Positions 1 through 9,206 of a stretch of DNA of 64,000 nt are shown here, piece by piece. Position numbers and translations under genes: made by a program. Source of the DNA: Cladopsammia gracilis (lineage: Eukaryota > Cnidaria > Anthozoa > Scleractinia > Dendrophylliidae); contig JAJGOT010000166.1 of NCBI GenBank assembly GCA_022457155.1, positions 923,501 through 987,500 of the forward strand, in the 5' to 3' direction. The notes under the pieces were generated by a model, which was given only the letters and a program-made list of their open reading frames with translations, was not told the origin of the DNA and made no database searches. Every line of letters starts with the position of its first letter. Position 1 is the stretch's first letter.

Positions 1-293
1 ATGCGTGAAGGAATGTTTTTTTTTTGTGGGCGGGGGGGGGGGGGGGCATGCTTGTGGATTTCTATTCAATTTCTCTAAAGTGACGGAGAATGCTATTATA
101 ACGATAAAACTATTGATTTTTTCCACATCTTCAGTGATGTTGCTATCGGGTCTGAAAATTCACCATCACTTAATTGAAATATCATAGATTGTTATGTTAT
201 ACTTCTGATATCAACCTTTAATTACAATAAATAAGCCAGAAATCCAACGATTTTGCTTGAGCTGCCTTGAACTCAACGCTGTATAATTACTCA
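1..293. other. Gene-free left edge with G homopolymer
   Basis: A 15-bp G run lies at 32-46 after a T run. The rest is AT-rich and contains only short random reading frames. I see no gene or repeat structure here. Confidence 0.5.
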
Positions 294-441
294 GCAATTA
301 TTGCACGAAGCTGAGTATGATATGAAGAGTTATGCAGATCGAGGGGGTTATCCGCCAAAGCTGAAGGCTAAAGCCCAGTGGATAACACCCTCCGAGATCT
401 GTATATCTTCATATCATACGAAAGCCGAGTTCAATAATTGT
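294..441. repeat. Imperfect hairpin (MITE-like foldback)
   Basis: The arm at 296-353 pairs with the reverse complement of 380-440; both share the core GTATGATATGAAGA and a GTTATCC end. The loop is about 25 bp. It has no coding capacity. A short nonautonomous DNA transposon is the simplest reading, although no target duplication was delimited. Confidence 0.7.
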
Positions 442-835
442 TCAATTATTCATTCAAAATATTTACACGGCAAAACAAAACGGTAACTGAAAATAATTTA
501 GTGAATGATATTAAAGTTACAAAACAACAACGCGTTTTCCTGAGAGATCCGCAAGAAAAAGAAGCCATTTAAAAGACGTTTACCTCTGCTAGGTTAGAAG
601 CGAAAAAATATTTTACAATTGTAACAACTAATGCTTCATTCTGTCTATTTATCTGCGCGTTTGTCTTTGCCAGTAACTCTGGTCACTTTCGAATTAACGA
701 TTTTTTATAATTTTCCACTCCGTTACTTTTGTTAAATTATTTTTTGTTTAATTTATTTTTATTCTTGCAAAAAAGTGGGGGTGCTAAAGCCCCCCCAGCC
801 CCTCCCTCTCCGCGGTCCCTGCTGATGACAGAGTG
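442..835. other. AT-rich spacer, no gene seen
   Basis: Low-complexity AT-rich DNA between the hairpin and the decayed LINE. Only short, unsupported reading frames are present on either strand. Confidence 0.4.
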
Positions 836-1820
836 CTGACCATACAGGGAAGGTTTTATCACTGATACTTCTAGTTTTTTTGTGTAGATGGTCACGCCTG
901 CGCATTTGGCGCTTTATAGCTCTTAAGATCGAAGGAAGAGAGCTCTTTGCTGTTGCTATTTTTGAAGGGATATGCTTGTCGACCGCCTTGGTCAAGGTAT
1001 CTTTAAAGAAAGCCCAGTTCTCATCGAGACTTCTATCAGAGCAGTGGACAAAGAACTCAGTTACACTGTTAGATATGTCTTGGCGAAATGTTTCCAGCAC
1101 TGCCTTGTCATACAAATACACTTTTTTGAGGTGGGCGAGAGGGCCGTTTAGGCTTGACTCTGATGTGAAACAAGACAATATCATGGTCACTGAGACAAGA
1201 GAAGGAACAGAGAACAGGACCAAATCCAGAGTCTTGAGGGATGCTGGGCGGGCAGGTACAGTAACATATTGCGTTAAGGCGTGGTCACCTATGAGGTCTA
1301 GGAGTCTGTACATAAGAGGAGCTGTCGAATGGCTGGTGACCATTGGGGGATCACACTTCCAGACATTGTCCCCACAATCAAAATCTCCGCTGAACACAGT
1401 TCGCACTCGCACCTTGTCTCACATTTTAACACTTAGACATCAACATCTGACACATATGCTGTGATGGGTTATGCCCTTTGCAAATCACACAATTAGAATT
1501 AGATATCGAACACTTTCAGCATGAACTCAGAAAGAAAGTCAATTCGGGATGAGGGTGCTGAGGGTGGTTTGTAAAATGCGCATATGTCAAGCACTTTCGT
1601 TTTAACGAGGTGTATGGAGACCCATAGAGATTCGTCCTCTGGGTTTTCAGCTATATCTGGTAATTCATATGCTGGGATCTCAGATTTTGCTGCAATGAAA
1701 ACGCCCCAGCCACCACAGCCAGATCGTTCTTTCCTGAACACTGTGTAAGATGAAGGAAAACATGAGTATGTTGGATCTTCAGGACTGAGTTTTGATACAC
1801 AGCCAAAAATTATATCGGGG
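836..1820 (-). pseudogene. Decayed LINE endonuclease (CR1/L2-like), 3' portion
   Basis: Read on the minus strand, this is the apurinic-type endonuclease domain of a non-LTR retrotransposon, in pieces. A first piece (about 1820-1499) reads PDIIFGC, then KLSPEDPTYS, then SLWVSIHLVKTKVLDICAFY. A second piece (1412 down to about 840) holds GDFDCGDNVW, which corresponds to the GDFN catalytic signature of the family, then KTLDLVLFSVPSLV and a basic stretch AIKRQMRRRDHLHKK that normally precedes the reverse transcriptase. Stops and frameshifts lie between the pieces, the family's histidine block is eroded, and no reverse transcriptase follows. It is a dead 5'/middle fragment. Its N-terminal side continues beyond an inserted MITE at 2280-2480. 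Confidence 0.8.
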
Positions 1821-1824
1821 TATA

Positions 1825-2277
1825 AAGTGCACCTAACCCCAATTTTTTCCGCTAAATTAACTCTATGTACGTTGAAAAGTCGAATAGTGAAAAGTTTCTT
1901 GTTTTTAACATCGTGTTAGTGAGTTCATAGAGATTTGAATTTACAAAATGCTAATAAGATGACGTCAATTTGGGACTCATTTATTATACAACTACTTGTT
2001 TTTACCTGTAAGTAATATTTTTTACGAATCAATTGACTATCCACAGTTTACATTTAGTATTTCTCAAATTGATTTTCCTTAAGCTGCATACAGCGAGCTG
2101 TTAATTGACGAAGAAATAATGGCAAATTCCCGAATTTACGTCATCAAATTAGCATTTTGTAAATTCAAATCTCTATAACTCACCAACGCGACGTTAAAAA
2201 CAAGACATTTTTCACTGTACGACTTTTCAACGTACCGAGAGTTGATTAAGCGGAAAAAATTGGGGTTGGGTGCACTT
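1825..2277. mobile_element. TA-flanked MITE inserted in the LINE
   Basis: The ends form inverted repeats of roughly 150 bp; the outermost bases are AAGTGCACC and GGTGCACTT. Both sides are flanked by TA (1823-1824 and 2278-2279), as expected for a Tc1/mariner-type target duplication. The flanks rejoin the LINE reading frame: HIDNF on one side and PDIIFGC on the other. There is no transposase, so it is nonautonomous. Length 453 bp. Confidence 0.8.
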
Positions 2278-2480
2278 TAAAGTTGTCAATGTGGCTAGCA
2301 AAAACAGCAGATCGCTCAGAACTCCTGATACTGTTACAGCTAATTTCCATGCAGCATAGTCTGGAATGGTGGTGATAATTGACAGATACGTTTTTACTTG
2401 GAGTACTTGTTGATACAGCAGGTATATCCGGTAGTTGGTGGTCTCCAAGGTCACGTGACAAAGCCAAAAACGAATTATTG
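2278..2480 (-). pseudogene. Decayed LINE, N-terminal piece of the endonuclease ORF
   Basis: The minus-strand frame ends in SHIDNF, which joins PDIIFGC across the MITE. This is the usual start of a LINE endonuclease (FQPDII-type motif). Homology fades upstream of about 2480. The part from 2480 to about 2700 may be more of the same element but I cannot assign it. Confidence 0.6.
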
Positions 2481-2720
2481 GTGGCCTTTGTCTTTCGCTC
2501 CTGAGCGCTTGTAATCTCGTTTTCTGTTACTTTGTATTTCCCGGGTTTTTGGACAGGGGGGCTTTTTCTTCTTCGTTGCTCAAATCGCCTGTATCCATTG
2601 GAATAATTGTCTCTTCATTAGAATAATCTAGTATTTTGGTCGCTAAAAGACCGTCAGCAGTGAGTTTGGTTTGTCAATTTTTCCATTTGCTTTTTCCGAT
2701 TTTTCAAAGCTCGTTTCAAC

Positions 2721-3170
2721 TAGTATAGCTCAGTATAGTTGTGTATAGTCGCTCATAGCTGAGTATAGTTGCTTATAGGTGCGTATACATGTAGCTGCAT
2801 AGATGTGTATAGCTGTGTATAGCCGAGTATAGCTGCTTATAGCTGAGTATAGGCTATAGCTCAGTATAACCGCGTATAGTTGCGTATAGTTAAGTATAGC
2901 TGTGTATAGCTGCGTATAGCTGTGTATAGCTGAGTACAGCTCAGTATAGCTGTGTATAGCTGCTTATAGCTGAGTATAGGCTATAGCTCAGTATAACCGC
3001 GTATAGTTAAGTATAGCTGCGTATAGCTGAGTACAGCTCAGTATAGCTGTGTATAGCTGCTTATAACTGAGTATAGGCTATAGCTCAGTATAACCGCGTA
3101 TAGTTAAGTATAGTTAAGTATAGCTGTGTATAGCTGCGTATAGTTGTGTATAACTGAGTACAGCTCAGTT
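2721..3170. repeat. 10-bp minisatellite, block 1 (GTATAGCTGA type)
   Basis: Tandem degenerate decamers such as GTATAGCTGA, GTATAGCTGC and GTATAGCTGT, with occasional GTACAGCTCA. Higher-order copies are visible (for example GAGTATAGGCTATAGCTCAG recurs three times). The array is interrupted by inserted elements and resumes at 3974 and 4401. Confidence 0.9.
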
Positions 3171-3973
3171 CAGTGGAACCTCGATATAACGATGTGCCAA
3201 GGGACCGACGAATGAGATCGTTATATCGGGAGATTCCCGATATAACGATTTTTCGGGGTATTGTTAATAATTGATTTTTCATTGATTTCTTTGTGTACAG
3301 TAATTTATTATTGCACGTTGTTACTAAAAGCTTTGTAAAGTACAGCACTTTCCATCTTAACAAGGATAAACTTCAGTATTGTGTGTATACACTTAGTGTA
3401 AAACTATAAAACTTTAACATTGAAAGAACGACTTGATCATTGTCCGTTTAACCTTCTCTAAGCATGGCGGGTAGATCTCTGTCAGAGTGACTGGAAAGCG
3501 AAGGAATCAAGGCATTGGTTTGGAAATTCCAGCAACCTATATTTTTCAGCACAAGAAACCGTCAAAAGTTAAAAAGCTAATAGAATTGATTAAAGACAAA
3601 GAGGATAAAGCGGCTTTATAGCTAGCTACCGGCGATGTACTGCGATTACTGTGCAATCCTTATCGTAACAAGTTGTTGACAGACATATTACAGTCCTGCC
3701 TTATGCAATGATTTTAAAAGTATTGTCATATATTTTCAAGTGTTTAGCCTCCTTTTTCATCGCGGGATGATTGATTTTATCGTTATATCAGGGTAAATTT
3801 TACCTTTGGGCTGCCAGATTGTGATCGTTATATCGAGAATATCGTTATATCGAATATCGTTATATCGGGAGTTTTCTCCATACATTAACTGTAACATTTG
3901 CCGGGCTGTCAAATGTTGATCGTTATACCGGGAACATCGTTATATCGAGTATCGTTATATCGAGGTTCCACTG
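3171..3973. mobile_element. Pogo/Tigger-type DNA transposon, nonautonomous
   Basis: The ends are inverted repeats, CAGTGGAACCTCGATATAAC at the left and its complement at the right, which match the well-known CAGT-AACCTCG ends of pogo/Tigger elements. The element sits inside the decamer array. The array consensus implies insertion at a TA: the right copy is intact at 3974-3975 and the left copy has become TT at 3169-3170. Sub-terminal repeats of CGTTATATCG occur near both ends. Internal frames are broken, so no transposase is encoded. Length 803 bp. Confidence 0.85.
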
Positions 3974-4013
3974 TATAGCTGTGTCTAACTGTGTATAGCT
4001 GCGTATAGATGCA
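3974..4013. repeat. 10-bp minisatellite, short block between insertions
   Basis: Four decamers (TATAGCTGTG type) remain between the pogo-like element and the next inverted-repeat element. Confidence 0.75.
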
Positions 4014-4347
4014 TTTATAATTCAACACATTGATACACTGTCCAAATGTGGTCAAAAAGGTATCGATATACGCTATGTCTACATGACATATATCTGTTGT
4101 AGTGCAATTTTGTCCTTGGTACAAATTTTATTTTCCTTTGTTTTTGGGTATGGAAATGTATGATAATGTATGATAATGAGTTTAAACAAAGGAAAATAAA
4201 ATTTGCACCAAGGACAAAATTGCACCACAACATATCCAACGATGGCGGTAAATTTCGCATTTTGACAAGAGAATGCAAAAATGACGGACCGGCCTCGATA
4301 TTTTTTCTTCAAACTGTGCTTTGTTATCAATGCGTTGAATTATAAAA
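4014..4347. mobile_element. Inverted-repeat element with nested foldback
   Basis: The outer arms (4014-4036 and 4325-4347; core TATAATTCAACACATTGATA) are inverted. Inside is a second foldback at 4095-4234 with arms reading TGTTGTAGTGCAATTTTGTC and complement. The inner element has a second copy at 23994-24142, so it is an independent family nested in the outer one. No coding capacity. Confidence 0.75.
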
Positions 4348-4400
4348 CCATTAAAGCGCGAAAGCGCGCGTGATATCGCGTAATTCTTAGCCGACGAGGC

Positions 4401-4772
4401 CGTATAGCTCAGTATAGCTGAGTATAGTTGAGTATAGATACGTATAGCTTAAAATAGCTCAGTATATATGCGTATAGCTGCGTATAGCTGAGTATAGCTC
4501 AATACAGCTGCGTATAGGTGCGTATAGCTGAGCATAGCTGAGTATAGCTGAATACAGCTGAGTATAGCTCAATACAGCTGCGTATAGCTCAATACAGCTG
4601 CGTATAGCTCAGAAGAGCTGAGTGGAGCTCAGTATAGCTGCGTATAACTCAGTATAGCTCAGTACAGTCGCGTATAGTTGAGTATTGCTCAGTACAGCTG
4701 AGTATAGCTCAGTAGAGCTGCTATAGCTGAGTATAACTTAGTATAGTCGCGTATAGCTGAGTATAGTTCAGT
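4401..4772. repeat. 10-bp minisatellite, block 2
   Basis: The same decamer family as 2721-3170 (GTATAGCTGA, GTATAGCTCA, AATACAGCTG variants), resuming after the inserted elements. Confidence 0.9.
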
Positions 4773-4773
4773 T

Positions 4774-4911
4774 CATTGTTGAGTTATATAAGCACTAGAG
4801 AAATTTAAAGAACACTCGAGAAGTACGAGAAGCACTCGCCTTTGGCTCGTGCTTCTCTGCACTTCTCTCGTGTTCTTAAAAATTCCCGCGTGCTTATATA
4901 ACTCAACAATG
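4774..4911. mobile_element. Short hairpin MITE
   Basis: Near-perfect foldback of 138 bp. The ends are CATTGTTGAGTTATATAAGC and its complement, and the inner arms contain GAAGTACGAGAAGCACTCG-like sequence. It lies directly at the end of the decamer array. Confidence 0.85.
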
Positions 4912-5055
4912 CACTTGGTGCGTTTTTTATTTCTTAAAATAATGCACTCGGCGCGTTCGGTTGTAAATATTTAAATTACCTGCGCAGCGTTATACTGAAT
5001 GATGAAATGAAAAAAATGTGTAAAATTTGACGCTGTTTGTAGAATGATTTTTCCC

Positions 5056-5083
5056 GACGTTTCGGCAATGCTGCCTTCTTCAG
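5056..5083 (-). ncRNA. Hammerhead-ribozyme-like motif, left inverted pLTR
   Basis: On the minus strand the core reads CTGAAGA, then a short stem-loop closed by GGC/GCC, then GAAACGTC. These are the conserved hammerhead blocks in the correct order. It is identical over 28 nt to the plus-strand motif at 8227-8254. Hammerheads in Penelope pLTRs are established knowledge. The very short stem III suggests a dimeric form, if active at all. Confidence 0.65.
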
Positions 5084-5129
5084 GGTACAAAACTATTAAA
5101 AAAAAAACCGTTGAAAAGTTCGTTAAATT

Positions 5130-5160
5130 GACAAAGAGGATAAAGCGGCTTTATAGCTAG
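5130..5160. repeat. 31-bp segment shared with the pogo-like element
   Basis: This segment is identical to 3595-3625 inside the pogo-like transposon (core AGGATAAAGCGGCTTTATAG). It sits exactly between the inverted and the direct pLTR pieces, like filler DNA. Confidence 0.7.
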
Positions 5161-5441
5161 TTAACACGTGTGCTAAATTAACGACCTTTTTTCATTTCAT
5201 CATTCAGTATAACGCTGCGCAGGTAATTTAAATATTTATCACTCAAGTTCATTTGAACCTGCGACTTTCCAACACCAGCAAAACTATGCCCAATTTGAAA
5301 GTATTTACCAACGAACTTTTGAAGTGAACTTATGTCCTCACTGGAACAAGATCAACAGGCAGTGAGGATAAAAGCCTTCGCTTTGGCAAAGAAGACATTC
5401 GCAAAGACCAAGTACTCGAGCCATATCCATTTCCTGGGAAA

Positions 5442-7328
5442 GTGAAAAAACTCGTCCCATCAGGGTTTGATATCAACTTTCATCCTGGTTTTGACACAAC
5501 TAACGGCCTTCCACACCATCAAGTAAGAGCCATTATTTTCTCTTGCTCTTATCGTTTAATGCGGTTGACAATATCATCCATGAAACATATTACTGACAAT
5601 TTGACAGTGGAGATGTCTAACAGTCGTAACGTTTTGAAAAGTCAATGTAATGCTCTGTTGTATTCTCGAGTTGCGCATTTGATTCATAGACTAAATAGAC
5701 AGTTGTATGAACGTTTGTGCAGAGTTAAAGACGATAAGATCAATCATCTATCTGCTACTCGATCAATACCAATTACCAATGAACCTGATATAGCCGTTAA
5801 TGGCCCTGCACAAATCCCTACTAACACGGATAAGCTAGTAGTAACTATTCCAGAGGATCTTCCATTAGATGAAAATGAAATATCTCTACTTGCGAAGGGT
5901 GCTAATTTCATTCCCACAACACCTGTCACAGACGAATTCCAAGTGAAAAAAGACAATGAGCAATTTTTCAGACGTCTACGCTTAAAAGCCCACTTCCACG
6001 ACGCAACTGAAAACACACACGATGAGGCAAACGACAGTGAGCTCAATGAAACCAATGAGAGTAATTCGTCTTATACCGATGACAATAACGCTAACCATCA
6101 GCAGAACACGTTGACAGGAAGGTTTCTAGACGGCTTAAAACCCAAACACAGCAAGTGGACCCCAACATCCGGAAAATTCACCGCTGTTGATCATTAAATC
6201 GATAAATGCCGCAGAGAAGTGAACCAAATTGATTTCAAGCGCAGATTAACACAACACAATTTATCCTATGATGAACAACGGGCATTACGCAATTTGAAGA
6301 ATAGAAGGGATGTGGTGATCAGACAGGCAGATAAAGGAGGAGCCTTTGTAGTGTGGAGAACAGATCTGTATATAGCTGAAGCCAATAGACAACTAGCAGA
6401 CCAACGGTTCTACCAAAAGATTCCTAGTGATGCCACACAAAGCTCTCAACAAGAGGTCAAGACGTTCATTAACACAGCCATAGAGAACAACCATCTCCCT
6501 CCATCAGCTACCAATCTCATTGTCGAACATCCACGCACCTCAAAATTTTACTTGTTACCAAAGATCCACAAGCCTGGAAATCCTGGCAGACCTATAGTAT
6601 CCGCCTGTTCTTGCCCTACTGAACTTCTGGCCGTCTTTCTTGATCATGTAACGGCGCCTTTTGTGCGAAGCCTGGACAGCTATGTAAAAGATACCACCCA
6701 CATGCTTAACATCCTGGATTCCTTCCGTTATAGTGACGGTGACGGACAGCATTTAGTGTTCACTATGGACATTAAGTCACTTTATACAGTTATACCCAAT
6801 GATGAGGGTCTCCGCGCACTGCAACACTATCTTGACAAGAGAGAGGTACTTGAACCACCCACAGATACGCTCTTACGTATGGCAGAACTAGTATTAACAC
6901 TTAACACCTTTGAATTTAATGGTGAATTTTACAAGCAAACAGGTGGAGTGGCCATGGGTAGCCGACTAGGACCAAATTATGCATGTCTCTTTGTTGGCTA
7001 CGTTGAGGAACGCATGCTATCGAGTTATACCGGTATAAAGCCAGACCTATACAAGCGATACATGGATGATGTGGCCGGCGCTGCTTCATGCAGTGAAGAA
7101 GACCTCCGTCAGTTCCTTGGATTTGCCTCCTCGTTCCACCCTAACCTTGAGTATACATGGACTGTATCCACTGACAAGCTTCCTTTCCTTGATATCTACA
7201 TGAAGCCTCGGGATAATCGCATATCCACTTCTGTCTATTACAAAGACACAGATAGTCACTCCTACCTCAACTTCAGCTCATCCCATCCATCCAGTTGCAA
7301 GTCATCCATACCGCAAGATCTGCAGTGA
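5442..7328 (+). pseudogene. Penelope-like reverse transcriptase ORF, stop at 6195
   Basis: One reading frame broken by TAA at 6195-6197; the frame resumes immediately and reads through to 7328. The N-terminal 251 codons are the family's upstream domain. Downstream are reverse transcriptase landmarks: FYLLPKIHKPGNPGRPIVSA, the catalytic aspartate in FTMDIKSLYT, GGVAMGSRLGPNYA and the RYMDDV box with its two aspartates, then DKLPFLDIYM. Near 7300-7312 a small deletion shifts the frame into that of the endonuclease. The true start is unclear: another frame (ATG about 5333) opens upstream and a further frameshift near 5420 is possible. Confidence 0.9.
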
Positions 7329-8109
7329 AAACGATGACTTTGACATCGAAGCAACAAAAATGGAGACCTTTTTTGTAGCACGTGGTTATCCGAATGACCT
7401 GATAAGAAGAGGGAGAGAACGAGCATCGACCAGACCGAGAGCTGAAATTCTTGAGAATAGCACTGGGAACATCGCCGCTAATGACAGGGTACCATTCGTC
7501 ACCACCTTCCACCCCATGAACCTGGACGCCTGTAAAATAATTTCAAGGAACTTCGGGATCCTTCACGATGACAGCACGACCACCGATATTTTCAGAAAAC
7601 CACCACTGAAGGCTTTCAGGCGTGCCAAGAATCTGAAGGACCTGTTAGTCAGAAGCAGCCTACCGCGGGACCTTCCTCACCAACCAACAGGTACTTTCCC
7701 TTGCAACAGGACCGTTTGCCGTACATGTCCCCATGTTAATTCATCTACTACAATTACAACACCCAAAGGGCATGTCAATATCACAGGGCACTTTACCTGC
7801 ATCATGGACAACGTGGTTTACTGTTTAACATGCGACAAATGTCCCTTAACTGTTTACATTGGAGAGACTGGACGCAGGTTGGCTGACCGTTTCAGAGAAC
7901 ACCGCAGGGATGTAATCAACGGCAGAAATGACCTTCCTGTACCTGCGCATTTTAACCAACCGAATCACTCACTGCAGGATTTGAAAGTCGCTGTACTGAA
8001 AGCGGGCCTGGCCAACCAAGAATATCGCAAGGAACAGGAAATGCGTTTCATTTTTAGGCAAGGAACCATGGCCCCGAGTGGTCTGAATCAAGACTTTAGT
8101 TTTACGTGA
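7312..8109 (+). pseudogene. Penelope-like GIY-YIG endonuclease domain
   Basis: The frame continues the polyprotein after the shift (RKICSENDDFDIEA onward). It contains a cysteine cluster CNRTVCRTCPH, then the GIY-YIG nuclease: VYCLTCDKCPLTVYIGETGR with the arginine-containing R-x3-R-x2-EH helix (LADRFREHRRDV), and a downstream conserved glutamate region near QEYRKEQEMRF. The domain looks intact and ends in TGA at 8107-8109. It would nick target DNA for integration. No separate start is expected, because it is the C-terminus of the retroelement protein. Confidence 0.9.
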
Positions 8110-8226
8110 ATTTACTTTTTTGCCCACTCGCGCGCCAGCGCGCGCTGCCACGTGCGTGATCATGTAATTGGACACGTGTGCTAAATTAACGAACTTTTCA
8201 ACGGTTTTTTTTAATAGTTTTGTGCC

Positions 8227-8254
8227 CTGAAGAAGGCAGCATTGCCGAAACGTC
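8227..8254 (+). ncRNA. Hammerhead-ribozyme-like motif, right pLTR
   Basis: CTGAAGA (8227-8233), stem-loop with GGC/GCC, GAAA (8247-8250) and CGTC with predicted cleavage after C8254. Flanking CC and GG could start stem I. Block order matches type I hammerheads found in Penelope elements. Activity is not shown by sequence alone. Confidence 0.65.
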
Positions 8255-8413
8255 GGGAAAAATCATTCTACAAACAGCGTCAAATTTTACACATTTTTTT
8301 CATTTCAGCGTTCGGTTGTATATTGCTGTACATGGTTGTATATGGCTATATATGGACAATAATGTTTGAACAAAAAAGTTCAAAAAACTGCGTGGCACTT
8401 GTAACACTTTAAA

Positions 8414-8580
8414 TAATGGAAAATGTTAATTTAGAAAAGTGCCGAAAATTTAAAAGTTTTCAGACGTTTCGGGCTTAGACCTTCTTCAGTGAAATATCAA
8501 GTTCACTGAAGAAGGTCTAAGCCCGAAACCTCTGAAAACTTTTAAATTTTCGGCACTTTTCTAAATTAACATTTCCATTA
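8414..8580. mobile_element. Inverted pair of hammerhead-bearing pLTR-like fragments
   Basis: Two arms of about 75 bp face each other around a 16-bp centre. Each contains CTGAAGAAGG...GCCCGAAAC on its own strand: minus at 8463-8489, ending GAAACGTC, and plus at 8506-8532, ending GAAACCTC, where a G has become C. The flanking arm sequence (TTTAAATTTTCGGCAC) is also inverted. No ORF is associated. It is a different pLTR family from 4966-8307. Confidence 0.7.
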
Positions 8581-8807
8581 TCGCGTTCGAAGAACGCAAT
8601 CCTAATTTTCGTGTTGGTTGTCCTGTGGTTTATGTGCAGTAAAATTTGAGATTTTGTGGAAGACAGTCTTCCAAATGGCCGCCCTTATTGGTTTGTTCTT
8701 TTCAGGGGCTCATTTCCGCCTGAAATTTCGAACGCGTCGTGATTTCTGCCAGTATAGGTATAGTTCATGCTAACACACCATATAGGGATCCTATCATATA
8801 GGGATCC

Positions 8808-8905
8808 TAAAAACTCATTTTAAAATGGTTAGCTTTTATTTACTGTTATGGGTAGTGATATCCATAACAGTAAATAAAAGCTAACCATTTTAAAATGAGT
8901 TTTTA
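8808..8905. mobile_element. Near-perfect hairpin MITE
   Basis: Arms TAAAAACTCATTTTAAAATG and complement fold with an apical loop near GGTAGTGA. About 98 bp, no coding capacity. A short direct repeat CATATAGGGATCCTA precedes it (8779-8808). Confidence 0.85.
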
Positions 8906-8990
8906 GCCCTAAATAAGTGCCGGATTCTTTGATGTGCATAAATTAAAACCCACCATGAAGTATACTTCTACTAATTATAATTTTACTACT

Positions 8991-9015
8991 ACTACTAATA
9001 ATAATAATAATAATA
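8991..9015. repeat. (ACT)n/(AAT)n microsatellite
   Basis: A short trinucleotide tract, ACTACTACT followed by AATAATAAT. It marks roughly the left boundary of the segmental duplication; a related AATAATAATGAGCG sequence lies at about 15287. Confidence 0.8.
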
Positions 9016-9206
9016 ACGAGCAATTGTCTGCATTTTATATACAAACTCATCAACACTTCCTGTATTAAAAATGATAACAAAAAAATGAGAAAGCCCTATG
9101 ATCAGAGTCTTCCATATTTGTTGTGGCTTTAGACCTTTTTTTTTACATCCTTAAAGTTACACTGTCACAACGGTGCATGCGCCAGTTTCTTGAATTGAAA
9201 CTTGAA

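Larger units (their letters stand above)
4966..8307 (+). mobile_element. Penelope-like retroelement, nearly complete, with inverted terminal pLTR
   Basis: A full element bounded by a 13-bp direct repeat GCGTTCGGTTGTA (4953-4965 and 8308-8320). It encodes a reverse transcriptase followed by a GIY-YIG endonuclease, the diagnostic pair of Penelope-like elements. The right terminal repeat (about 8170-8307) recurs at the left end in inverted orientation (about 4999-5128), followed by a short direct piece starting ACACGTGTGCTAAATTAACG at 5164. The left end also folds on itself (4966-5018 with 5188-5240). Both terminal repeats carry a hammerhead-like core. The coding region has one in-frame stop and one frameshift, so this copy is probably dead but young. 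Confidence 0.95.

Noticed and set aside
880..1464. Plus-strand 194-residue frame
   Set aside because: Antisense shadow of the decayed LINE endonuclease, which has clear family motifs on the minus strand.
2721..3170. CRISPR-like or regulatory array
   Set aside because: Spacing is a contiguous 10-bp unit without unique spacers, and the genome is eukaryotic.
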